Translations under genes and position numbers: made by a program
The notes under the pieces: generated by a model
Databases searched by the model: none
What the model saw: the letters and a program-made list of their open reading frames with translations, nothing else
What the model was told of the DNA's origin: nothing
Source of the DNA: Streptomyces sp. P9-A4
GTDB taxonomy: Bacteria > Actinomycetota > Actinomycetes > Streptomycetales > Streptomycetaceae
Reading direction: 5' to 3'
Length of the DNA: 64,000 nucleotides
Assembly (NCBI RefSeq): GCF_036634195.1
Contig: NZ_JAZIFY010000001.1
Location: 3,668,501-3,732,500 of the forward strand
Shown: piece by piece, positions 25,204 to 37,200 of the stretch
Layout: each line of letters opens with the position of its first letter
Position numbering within the stretch: position 1 is the stretch's first letter

Positions 25204-28200
25204 ATGTCCCTGCACTTTCCGCCCGAATGCGCCTGGCTGTTCGCGGCCCTGACCGGCGAGATACCGCCGGACGGCGACGAGGACAAGATGTTCGCCCTCG
25301 CCGAGGCGCACAAGGGGCTGCACGGAAAGCTCAAGGGGGACATCCAGAAGCAGGTCGCGGACGCCCTCGGCTACACGAGGAAGAACTTCGACGGCACCGC
25401 CGCCGAGATGTACCAGGAGGCGATGAAGGCCTTCCTCGGCGGGCAGGAGGGCCTCGACTACTTCAACTCGGTCACCGACCAGGCCGAGTTGATCGCGAAC
25501 TTCACCCGCAAGAGCGCCACCCAGCTCCAGTACACCAAGTACATGATCATCGCCCAGCTGGTGGAGCTCCTCGTGGAGGCCGCCGTGGCGGCGGCGCTCT
25601 CCTTCTTCTTCGGCGCCTCGATCGCCGCGTACCTCCAGAAGCAGGCCATCGTCAGGCTGATCATCCGCACCCGGCTCGGCCGGCTGCTGGTCGCCCTGCT
25701 CATGCACGAGATCATCAACGTCGGCATGGGCGTCGTCATGGACAGCCTCAGCCAGTGGATCCAGCTCAACCAGGGCACCCGTGACGAGTGGGACCACGAC
25801 CTCACGAAGGCCGCGGCGCTCTCCGGAGCCATCCAGGGCCTCCTGGCCGGCCCCTTCCAGGCACTGGGCAAGCTCTTCAACAAGTTCCTCTCGAACCTGT
25901 TCGGCAAGGACGCGGGCAAGCTGCTCGGCAAGGGCCTCGACGACGCGCTGCCCCCGCCGAAGAAGCTCGGCGACGACGTCGCCCCCGTCCCGCCGCCGAA
26001 GAACAAGGTGGGCGACGACCTGGCCCCCACCCCGCCGCCGAAGACCAAGCCGGGCGACGACCTCGGTCCGACGCCCCCGCCGAAGTCCAAGCCGGGCGAC
26101 GACGTCGGTCCCACTCCGCCGCCGAAGTCCAAGCCCGGTGACGACCTCGGCCCCACGCCCCCGCCCAAGAGCAAGCCCGGCGACGGCGAGACCCCTCCGC
26201 CGTCCAAGGGCAGCGGCGGCGACGGCCCGAAGACGAAGGGCGGCGACACCCCGCCGCCGCCGAAGTCCTTCGGCCAGGACATGAGCGACATCTTCCGCAA
26301 GCACCTCCCCGGCACGGCGGGCCCCCACCCGGAGAAGGCCGCCCGCGACTTCATCAAGGAGGTCGGGGACGCCTTCGAGCGCCGGTTCGGCGGCGCCGAG
26401 GCCCGCGACGCGGGCCGGAACTGGGCGCAGACGCTGCTCTCGGAGACCGGCCGCAAGGGGCTGCCCGACGCCCTCGGGGACGCCCTGAAGCCGCTCGCCG
26501 GCCAGCTCGACGACAAGGCGATGGACGTCCTGACCAAGGGCACCGCCGACGCGATGGGCTCCAGCATCCTCAAGTCGATGCGCGAGTTCGGCGTCAAGGG
26601 CCTGTTCGAGGGCGCCCACGCGGCCGTCTCGGAGGGCACGTACAACCTGATCTTCTCGGAAGAGCACACCTTCAAGACCTCCGGTCTCACCTTCGGCTCC
26701 GGCATCGTCGAGGGCCGGATCGGCCACCTCATGGAGACCGGCGGCGAGAAGCTCGGCCTGGGCCTGCGCGGCAAACTGGGCCTGGGCACGCCGGACTTCG
26801 GCACCCCCGGGGGCGGGAGCACCGGGGACGGCGGTTCGTCCTCCAGTACGCCGGAGAGCGGCAGCCTCACGTCCGACATGTCCGACCTCGGCCTGGACCA
26901 ACTCTTCGCCGAGAAGGACGACGAGACGACCACGGACGGGAGCGAGGAACAGGACGCTCCGGGGGCGCCGATCGCCACGACGTCCGGCTCGCCGTCGCCG
27001 TCGGGTACGGGGTCGAGTACATCCTCCAGCAGCAGTACGAACACGCAGAGCACGAGCACGAGCACGACTTCGAACCAGAACCAGGGGCAGAACCAGGGCC
27101 AGGGGCAGGGGCAGAACCAGAACCAGGGCCAGAATCAGAGCCAGCGGACCGATTCCGAGGCGTCGAACAAGACCGGGAACAACGCGACCGGCCCCGTACA
27201 GCCGACGGGCCTCTCCACCGAGAGCAACACGCCCTCGGACACGAACGAGAACGCGGACACGTCCACGGACACGTCCAAGACGGACGACGACACGAACGTC
27301 TCCGAGAAGCCGCCCACCATCTCGGCCACGGACACGTCGTCGCCCTCGACCCCGCCGATCTCGCTCGTCTCCGAGACCTCGACCGGGCCCGAGACGGTGA
27401 CCTTCTCCGAGACGGGGCCCGAGACGGTCGTCACGGAATCCGTCGTCACGGAGTCGGTCAACACGGAGTCGGTCAACACGGAGTCGGTCAGCACGGAGTC
27501 CGTGATCACGGAGTCCGTCGTCACCGAGACGGTCGTCACGGAGGCGGTCGTCACGGAGTCCGTCACCGAGACCGTCGTCACGGAAGGCGCACTCGCCCCC
27601 TCGCCCGACTCCCTCCTGTTCCCGCCGTCCCAGGCGGACGCGCCACAGACGACGAACAACACGACCACGAACGACACGACCACGAACGGCATCACCACCG
27701 CCGACATCACCGCTGAGAACACCGACACCATCACCACCGTCTCCCCCGCGCAGCCCCCGCCCCCGCCTCCGCCGCCGCCCTCGCCGCACCGCCACATCCG
27801 TGACTTCGGCGGGCCGAACCACACCGGGATCGGCGGGGTGCAGCTGTCCCCCTTCTCCGACACCGTGGTCACCGATCTGCACGCCCAGGTGCTGGAGACC
27901 CTCGGCATCCCGGAGAGCCGCCGGAACGCGGTACGGGAGCAGCTGCGGACGAGCCTCACCTCGCAGTCGCTCGTGGACAACCGGCACATGCTGATGAGCC
28001 CCGACGGCCACCGGGTGACGGTCGACGACGACGGGACCACGCGGACGCTCCAGCTGCGGCTGAGCCTCTCCGACCCCCGCGCCTCGCTGATGTCCGACGT
28101 ACCGGGCGGGCTGCCGCCCCGTAACAACGAGCAGCGTCAGACGGCCACGTTCTCCCAGAGCCGGCAGTCCGGTACGTCCCGCTTTCGCGGTATCTCCGTG

Positions 28201-31200
28201 CCCGTCTCGACCACGATCCCGGCCAAGCCCTCGCCCGTCGTCACCGGGTACCCCGTGGGCGGCACGTTGAGCCTCACCCGCCAACAGGTGACGACGAGCA
28301 GCACGCAGACGGTGAGCGTCAACAGCACGAGCCTGCACCGGAGTTCGGAGGCGACCCACCCGTACCACTACCAGGGTGTGTGGACGCTGAGGGAGTCGGG
28401 CAGCGACAACTGGTCCAACCCGGTGGACATGGGCACCGTCACGGCCTGGTTCCCCCACCACCTGGTGGCCGACGAGCCCGCCCCTGCGCGCGTCACTCCC
28501 TTCTGGCACGAGCAGAACACGCTGAACGACCACCTCGACGTGACGCCCGTGTGGGCGCTGGACTCGCTCGCCGACCCCGGTGGTCTGCTCCGCGGGGTGA
28601 AGGAGCGGTTCGCCACCCGACTCGCCTCGCTGGCACCGGAGTCGCTGAACGAGGTGGAGCAGTTCTTCGGGATCGAGCACCAGCTCGGCGCCCTGCCCCT
28701 CCACCGCGTCCGGGAGAGCGGCGGCACCTCCACCCCCGGCACGCCCACCCCCGGCACCATCGACACCAACACCTCCGCCGGCACCTTCTCGCCGGTCCTC
28801 GTCGACACGGCGGGCAACGTGCTCGGCATGTTCAGGATCGTCGCCGACGTACGGCCCCCGGAGACGCGGGGGCGGGAGGTCTGGGTCTCCGACAGCTACA
28901 ACTTCGAGCGGTACGTGGAGCGCCAGACGAAGCAGGACACCCTGCGCAAGATCACGTCCGGCGCCGCCGTCGAGCTCTTCGGCGGCGTCGGCCTCAACTC
29001 CGACGCCACTCCGGAGAACAAGGCGCGCCGTGATCTCACCCCCGGCGGGCAGATCGTGTTCAAGGGCGGTCTGGGCTGGCAGAAGGACAACTCCCTGGGC
29101 ACGGGTGCTGCGCACAGCACCAACCGCAACATGCGGGCTTCCGCGGCGCACGTCCTGTTCCCGGTCCAGGTGGTCCATCACGTGGAGTTCATCGCCGCGG
29201 ACGGAAGCTCGAACGGGACCGCCGCCATGAACGCGGTGGACGGACGCCTGAGGGCCCTCGGCGAGCCCCCGGCCCGCGTCGGTGACGTGAACCCGGAGAC
29301 CCTGCCGAACAGCCTCAAGGAACTGCGGGGCATCGGCCTCTCCGTCACACCGCTGCGCCTGCGCGGCGAGGGCCTGACGGCGGTGCTCGACCAGGCGCGG
29401 ACCTGGCTCGGCGACAACGGCTTCCTCCCGAAGCCGGGGCTCACCACACCGGAGAACGCCCGCGCCCGTATGGACAACCTGCGCACCCTGCGCCTGCTCA
29501 CGAGCGAGGCGGCGCTGCTGTCCTCCGTCGACGAACTGACGGACGGCGGACTGCGCCTGCCGTTCAGCAGCGTCAGCGTCGACGGACGGGTCCGGCAGGT
29601 CGAACTCGTCCTGCACCTGGAGCGCGCGGCCGACAGGGCCATCACCCACCACGCCACGCTCTCGAACGTGTTCGTCTCCAACGCCGGCGGCCTCTCGGAC
29701 ACCAGCAGCAACCAGCGGACGAGCACCCTGGCCGGCAGTCTCGGGGTCAGCGGCGACCTGTCCGTGGGAATCCCCGCCTTCACGACCGCCGTCGGCGGGA
29801 AGGCGAGCCCGCAGATCGTCTGGACCGACAGCCCGACCACGGCGCTGGGCCACTCCCAGACCATCCGGACCGGCAACCACGACACGGAGGTCTTCCGCGT
29901 CCCGAGCCGGCTGAGGATGGAGTTCCTGGAGAACAACCAGGTGGTCGTGTCGTCACCCCAGCCTCCGCCCCAGACGCAGGTCCAGCCCCAAACGCAGACG
30001 CAGACGCAGGTCCAGACCCAGACCCAGACCCAGACGCAGGTCCAGACCGAGACGCAGCCCCAGACCCACACCCAGGTCCAAAACCAGACCCAGACCCAGA
30101 CCCAGACCACGGTCTCGATACCGCCCCAGACCCCCGCCGACCCCCTGGTGGATCTGGACCTCGCCGTTCCGCAGAGCCGGCTCGGGCGGCCGGACACCAT
30201 GCCGCCCGTCGGCGGGCCCCCGGTCGTACTCCCGGACGGCGCCCAGGTCGACGTACTCCTGGGCAGTGATGTCCTTCAGCGGGCGCTGAACGAGTTCCTG
30301 ACCACCGACGGCCGCCCCTCCGACGATCCGAACCAGCTGTCGACGTCCCGCCCGCTGGACCCCGCGATCCAGCAGGGCGTGGGCCTGCCCCGGCACACGG
30401 GCGACCTTCGGCCCGCGCCGTCCTCACCGCTCACCCGGCTCGCGGCGATGGCGACGGCCACGCTCCGACAGCTGGGCCTCACCGCGACCCCGGCCCCCCA
30501 CGTCACCGTTCCGGCCCCGCCCGCCCCGTCCGTCTCCTCCGACCACAGCAGGATCCTGAACCACCAGATCAGCCCGTCCGCACTGCTCGCCAGGGCGCAC
30601 CAGATGAGCAAGGGCGTGTACGTGGTGGACGGCCTGTTCGTCCCCGGGGCGTTCAGCGGCTCCGAAGCGGTCGTCGAAGTGCACATGGTGATCAGCGATC
30701 CCATCAGTCTGGGGGACGCCAAGCAGTTCGGTGAGACGGACCTCGCGGTCGGCGAGGGCGGCAGCCGGCAGAAGAGCACGGCGAAGCTGCCCTGGGAGCT
30801 GACCGCGGAGCTGGGCGGCAAGTTCGGTGCGAACCGGCCGCCCGAGGGCAACGCGGCTCCGCTCCCCACCCCTCTGACCGGCGGTTTCGCGGTGAAGGGG
30901 GGCTACGGCCAGGGCACGGCGCGGACGACCACGGACACGTCCTCCGTGCAGATCACCCGGGTCGCGGCCGAGAACAGCGCGCAGCACCGCATCCGGGCCA
31001 ACGTGGAGTTCCACGTGACCGTCCGCCGCGGCAAGAACGGTGTCGGCAGTTCCGCCTCGGCGACCACGACCTCGCTCCCGCCGATCACCGTCCCGGGGGG
31101 CATCGAGTTCATCGCCACCACCGAGCAGCTGCGGCGCAGCAACGGGGATCTGTCGCGCCTGGCCGGCCCGCCGACCACCCCTGTCGCGGCGGCGACCGTC

Positions 31201-34200
31201 CCGCTGCCCGCCCGTTTCGTACGGTACGGAGCGCTGGGAACGGACTCCGTACTCGCGGTGGTCCCGTTCACCCCCACCGCGCAGGCGACGACCCCGCCGA
31301 ACACCACGAACACCACGACCACCACCGACGACCAGGCGATCACCCAACCCGCCGTCACCCCGGACCCCGTCCCGCCCTCGACGTCCCGGGACGAGTACAT
31401 CCGGCTCAACACCCTCCTGACCGAGCTGGTCAACCAGCACGCCCCCGGCGCCCTCGACCCCGGCGACTCCCGCCACGTCCCCGGACTCCAGCGCAAGATC
31501 GCCGAGTACACGACGACCGCCGCTCTCGCCGAACTCGTCGGCCGCGGCGCGAACCCGGGCACGCGGACGGATACGGATACGGGTACGGAGGCGCGCCCCG
31601 GCTCGTCCTCGCTGCCGCCGCTCCGCTTCCCGTACATGGGAGTGTTCGGGACCACCACGCTGACCCTCATCGTCCAGGGCCGGCCGAACCTGACCACCGC
31701 CGAGCTGGGCGCGACGCTCGGGCGTCCCGCCTCGGCGGCCACGGAGCTGGAGTTCTACTCCCAGCACCGCCCCCTGGACACCTCGGTGAGCACCGTCCGC
31801 ACCACGAAGTGGTCCGCCGCCGTGGCCGGGAACCTGAGCGTCCCGACCTCGGGCACGCCCGTGAAGGCCTCGGTCACCCCCGGCGTCGCGGTGTCGCAGG
31901 CCACCACCGTCTCCTCGTCGACGGTCGCCGAGGACCGCGCCTGGCAGCGTACGAAGGGCGGCAACGAGTACGACCTGCCGTACCGTTTCACCGCCGTCCT
32001 CCAGGCCCCCGGCTTCGTGCCCGGCACGACCGTCACGCACGAGATCAGCGAGCCCGTCCACGCCACGGTCACCCTGCGGCTCGGTGGCGACCAGGCTCCC
32101 GCGAGCGATCAGCAGGTCGTGGAGCAGCTTCCTCCGGAGGTCCACTCCTCCGGCCTGCCGCCCGCGATCCACGACCGGCTCTTCAACCAGCACCCGTCCC
32201 TGGGGTTCCAGGACACCACCGCCGTCACGGCCGTCACCAACGGCCCCCAGCTCCAGCAGGCCGTCAACGAGGTCGCGCCCGGACTGCTCGGCCCCCTCCG
32301 GCAGGACGGACCGGTCCCGGAGGCCCTCGCGACCCTCCTCACGGACGCCTTCCGCAAGGGCGTCTCCCGCATCGGCCCCACCGGAGCGGCCGCCACCCTC
32401 GGCGGTACGGTCACCGGCGGCCGGCAGCAGGTCGACGTCCGGCTCCGGATGAGCAATCCGCGCTTCGTCGACGACACCCGGGGCATGGTGATGGACCAGG
32501 CCCGTGTCACGGGCACGACCACCGCGACGTCCTCGGCGACCTCCCGTACCGTCTCCGCGCCGCTCGCCGTCTCCGGCCAGGTCAAACTGCAGAACCTCAA
32601 GCCCCCGGTCGACCTGGGCCTCGGCGTGACCGTGCCGACCGTGCACTACCAGTCGATCCCCGGCGGGCAGGGCAGCGGAGTCGGTACGACGGCACGCCTC
32701 TGGACCAAGATCGGGACGGCCGGACTGCCGGGAGCGACCACCGGTCTGAAGACCCACGAGGTCGAGGTGGACACGCTCGTCACGGTGACCAACCCCGAGG
32801 GCGAGACCCGTCAGGTCACCGGTACGGCGATCGTCCGCGTACCCGAGCAGGCGCTGCTCGGACTCGGCATCCTGAACCAGGCGGACCTGGCCGAAGGCGT
32901 CTGGGACATGTCCGCCCCCACCGACGAGGCGTTGATCACGCTGATCGGCGCATCGCTCCAGAATTCGGCGGTCGCCCCTCAGCTCTGGCTGCACCCGGAC
33001 ACGAGGCCGAACCCCGGGGAAACCCGCGCGGAGGCGAACGCCCTGGCCCGGCGGATCGCCGTCGACCACCAGCGCACCGTGCACCTGGTCATCCAGGAGG
33101 ACAACGGCCCGCAGGTGACGACGTACGACCCGGACGGCAACCAGGTGGTCCCGCCGGTGATCGCCCCGAACGAGCCGACGACGACCACGACCACGGTCCC
33201 GAACACGAACACGAACACCAATACGGCCCCGGCGACGACATCGCCCGTGAACACCTCCGCCGCCCCGACGACCGAGAACACCACGGACACCACGAACACC
33301 ACGGACACCGACGAGGCCGCCCCCCAGCCCCCTCCCCGCCAGAGGGGACAGCTGGTCGAGAACCCCGTACGCCTCGACGAGCTGCGTTCCTTCCACGGTA
33401 CGAAGACCGCCGCGGTGCACACCGAGCGCTTCGACCCCAAGCTGCGCCAGCTCCAACCGCAGCCCGGCCGCCTCGACGGCTCCATGACGCTCATCCGCAA
33501 CCATGTGCGCCGCGAGCAGCTCGCGGACGGCCGGACCGTGCGCCGCTTCTTCGTCACGCTGCCCTTCAAGCTCACCGACGGCCTCACCGAGGCCGACCTC
33601 CGCGCCCACCAGGACCGGATGCAGAAGGTCCTGGACACCCACGTCAACCGCGGCTACCGACTGCCCGGTTCCGGCGACCAGTTGCACGTCACCGCCGAGT
33701 TCGTCCACTCCCCGGCGCACGGCGAGGCCGTCACCCTCTCCCGTACGCCGTCACCGGGCCGCGCCGACCAACTCCACTGGGACGTACGGGACAACGACGC
33801 CACCGTCACCCACGAGCTGCTCCACTACCTGGGCCTGGCCGACGAGTACTCGGACGCCGACTCCCAGGACCCGCACCTCTTCCGCCGCAACGACCGGGCG
33901 AGCGGGGTACGGACCGAGGGCCTGATGGTCCGGACCCGCGAGGAGAACCTGCGGGAGCTGCCCGAGGACTACCTCGCGACGATCGAGCGGGTCAGCGACA
34001 ACGCGGTCGTCCCGCTCCACACGACCACCGTCCCCACGCCCCGGGACGACAGCCGTCTCTCCCCCGACCAGCGGGTGGACGGGACGACGAACCAGGCTCC
34101 GGAGGACGGTACGGAGACGCCCACCACGCAGCACACGGTGGACGAGTCCAAGGTCACGTACCTCAAGCAGCCGTACTACGCCTCCGGCGACCAGTTCGGC

Positions 34201-37200
34201 ATCGCCGCCGCCCTCATCGCCGACGAGAACCTGCACGTGGTCCTCATCTACGGCAAGGAGGGCGACACCGCCCCGCTCACGCCCAAGGAGCAGGAGCAGC
34301 TCGACAAGGAACGGGCGACCGCGGAGAAGGTGAAGGCGTTCTACGACGCCTCGAACCTCAGGGGCCGTTCCGAGGTCATGAGTGCCGCCGAGGCGAAGAC
34401 CCGGTTCGACGCCTTCATCGCGAACCAGAACCTGACCGCCAGGACGAAGAAGGAACGCATTCTCGGCGTCGGCGATGCCACGCAGCGCATCGGCAGGTCC
34501 TTCAGCTCCGACCTCCGTACGAAGATCCTGAACGCGTGGGACCTCACGCCGGAGAAGGCGCCGAATCCCGCCATCGAGAATTGGCTCGCCGGGCACAACA
34601 TCCGCCTGGACCAAGGGGACAAGGTCGCGGTCCTGTGGTCCCGCTTCAGCGGCAAGAAGGGCGAGGTGCACATCGAGCACGACACCAGCTATTTCGGTGT
34701 CGCGCAGATCATCGCGGGTCTCGGGGACATGAAGGCCGTCATCGTCGTGGGCGACTCCGGCTATCCGGAACCGGTGGAACGCGACGCTTCGGGTGAACCC
34801 CTACCGAAGCCGGTGGAACTCGACGATTCCGGCCTGCCCAAGCCGAAGCCCCAACCGAAATACCAGGCGATAGCCGATTACTTCAACAAGGGTGAACTTC
34901 CGGGCCAGAACGGCACGGAGACGAACATCCGGACCGAGGGGTTCACGGCCCAGGTCGCGGACCTCACGGAGTTCTGGAACGACCCGAAGACGGCGGCGTG
35001 GAAGGGCAACACCCGTACGGGTCAGTTCCGGCTCTTCCATTACCTCCACCACCACGCCGAGACCCGCCACCTCGGTTTCCGCAGCGGAAACCTGGAGGCG
35101 ATGGCGCTCATGGGCTTCGAGGTCCGCTACCTCGAAGAGCCCAACAGCGAAATGGGCGGCGACCGGATGACCGTCTGGCACGAGGTCCCGGGGCAGACCA
35201 CACCGACATCGGTCGGCGGCGGCCTGCCGCCGGGTTACGAACGCCTCATCGTCACCCATTCCCCGACCCGCTCGGGCCAGTACCAGAAGGACCTGTCGCT
35301 GGACGTCCGGAAGGACGAGCAGAAGCACGCGGCATGGCACGAGGCCCCGCGGCACGAGGACCTGAAGAAGCTCACCGCGGAGGACGGCCGGGAGACCTCC
35401 CGGCCCAAGGGCTTCACGGACGAGGACCTGGCCAACATCGACGGGTACCTCCGGCACGGCGACCCCGGCCACGGCCTCAGCACCGAGCTGAGGAACACGG
35501 TCACCGACATCGCCGACCGCGCGAAGCGGGCGCTGGACGAGATCAACCGGACGACGAAGGAGCTCGCGTCCACCAACACGAACATCGGCAAGAAGGGCCC
35601 GCTCCCCCAGCTCGTCAGGCGACAGGGCGTCCTGACCACGACGCTGAGCACGGCGAACACGGCATTCGACACCGCCAAGCAGGACTTCGCCCAGCTCTTC
35701 GCCCAGGACTCCCCGCACGAGCCCCTCGCCGTCCTACGGGCTCGCAACATCCACGCCCAGTACGTGGCCCACCTGCTCACACCTCCGACGGAACAGACGG
35801 AGACCACGGAACAGACCGAGACCACGGAACAGCCGGAGCAGCCGGAGACCACGGAACACACCGAGCCCACGCAGCACACAGAGCCCAGGGAACAGCCGAA
35901 CGACGCCGACAACGCGAACGCCCGCCTGAGCCCGGACGAGCAGTTCGACGGCGAGAGCAGCAAGGCCCCCAACACCCCGGCCGCCCCACCCGCCCCGCCG
36001 GCCACCACCATCTACGAGAACGACCTCTTCACGGCTCTCACGACGAACATCGACGCGGACCACCAGACGCTCTCGCCCGACGCGTACCGCGCCCGCGTGA
36101 GCGAGAGCATCGCGCGCGGGGACCGGATCTCCTACGTCGTGAACGCGATCGTCGATTTCGGAACGATCACCAGTGGCACCCATCTCCAGGACTTCGTCGC
36201 CTCGGTGCACGAGAACCTCCCCGAGGAAATGCGGAACCGGGTCGCGATCGTCGTCGGAGTGAACGACCGGAGATTCGACGGCGTCGATGCCGTCGAGATC
36301 GTGAATATGAGGCGCACGATCGCCGAGCGCGTCGCGGCCATCCAATCCCCGGTCGCACTCGCCGTGGTCACCACGCCCCTGAGGCAGCGGGCGGAGAACG
36401 CCGCCTTCCCTCACGGGGAGGCCCGTAACGCGACCCTGAGGAGCGCGGCCACCCGGGGTGCGATCGGCGGTCTGCTCGCGAACTCCACCCACCCGTATGT
36501 GTCGTTCATGGATTTCGACAACTATCCGCACACGACTCCCCGCGACCGACACGTCTTCGCGTACTTCGACGAACGGCTCGAGTTCCGGACTCAGGAGACC
36601 ATCGACCCACGCGACGTCACCGCACCCCTGCGTCCCTTGCTCATCGCCGGCGGATACCGCATTCCCGCCGAGGGAGACCCCCGCCGCGGCATTCTGGCCG
36701 ACGAGACGAGGAGCAGGTGGGAAGCCCACAACAGGAAGGCAGAGAGCCAGGCGGCACAGAAGTCGAAGGGCCGGAAGAAGAACGACCAGCTCCCCCTCGG
36801 CCCGGTCCCGACCGATGTCGACGAGACGGTGACCGCGTTCGAGGACGAGATTCAGCACGATATGCGGGTACGGGAAAGAATGGGCGGCATAGCCACGTTC
36901 ATCCCCTATTCGCCCGAGCCGAATCTCTTCGTCGACGCCCTGGCGACGCTGCTGATCCCCGAAGGCGACCGCCCCCCGGTCGAGTTCAGCGAGCAGGGCC
37001 CGGAGTTCAACGGCCTCGCGGACAGCCTGATGAGCCTCGCGTCCTGGGAGATCACACAGGACGAACCCGTACCGCCCCCGGCGCCTCCGCGGCCCCCGAC
37101 GACCGCCGAGGAGGCCGAGAAGGCCAGGGTCGCGGCCCAGGAACGCCTCGCGCTCGCCGCGGAGACCCTGCGCCCCGCCGTACGCGGAACGGCCTTCTTC

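Noticed and set aside
24568..29880. 1,770-codon open frame antisense to the giant gene
   Set aside because: It has Arg/Gly/Val-rich low-complexity content without domains, typical of reverse-strand openness in high-GC DNA; the plus strand has coupled genes with clear domains.
30424..33720. 1,098-codon antisense open frame
   Set aside because: Same reason: composition driven, and fully overlapped by the giant gene's beta-rich modules.
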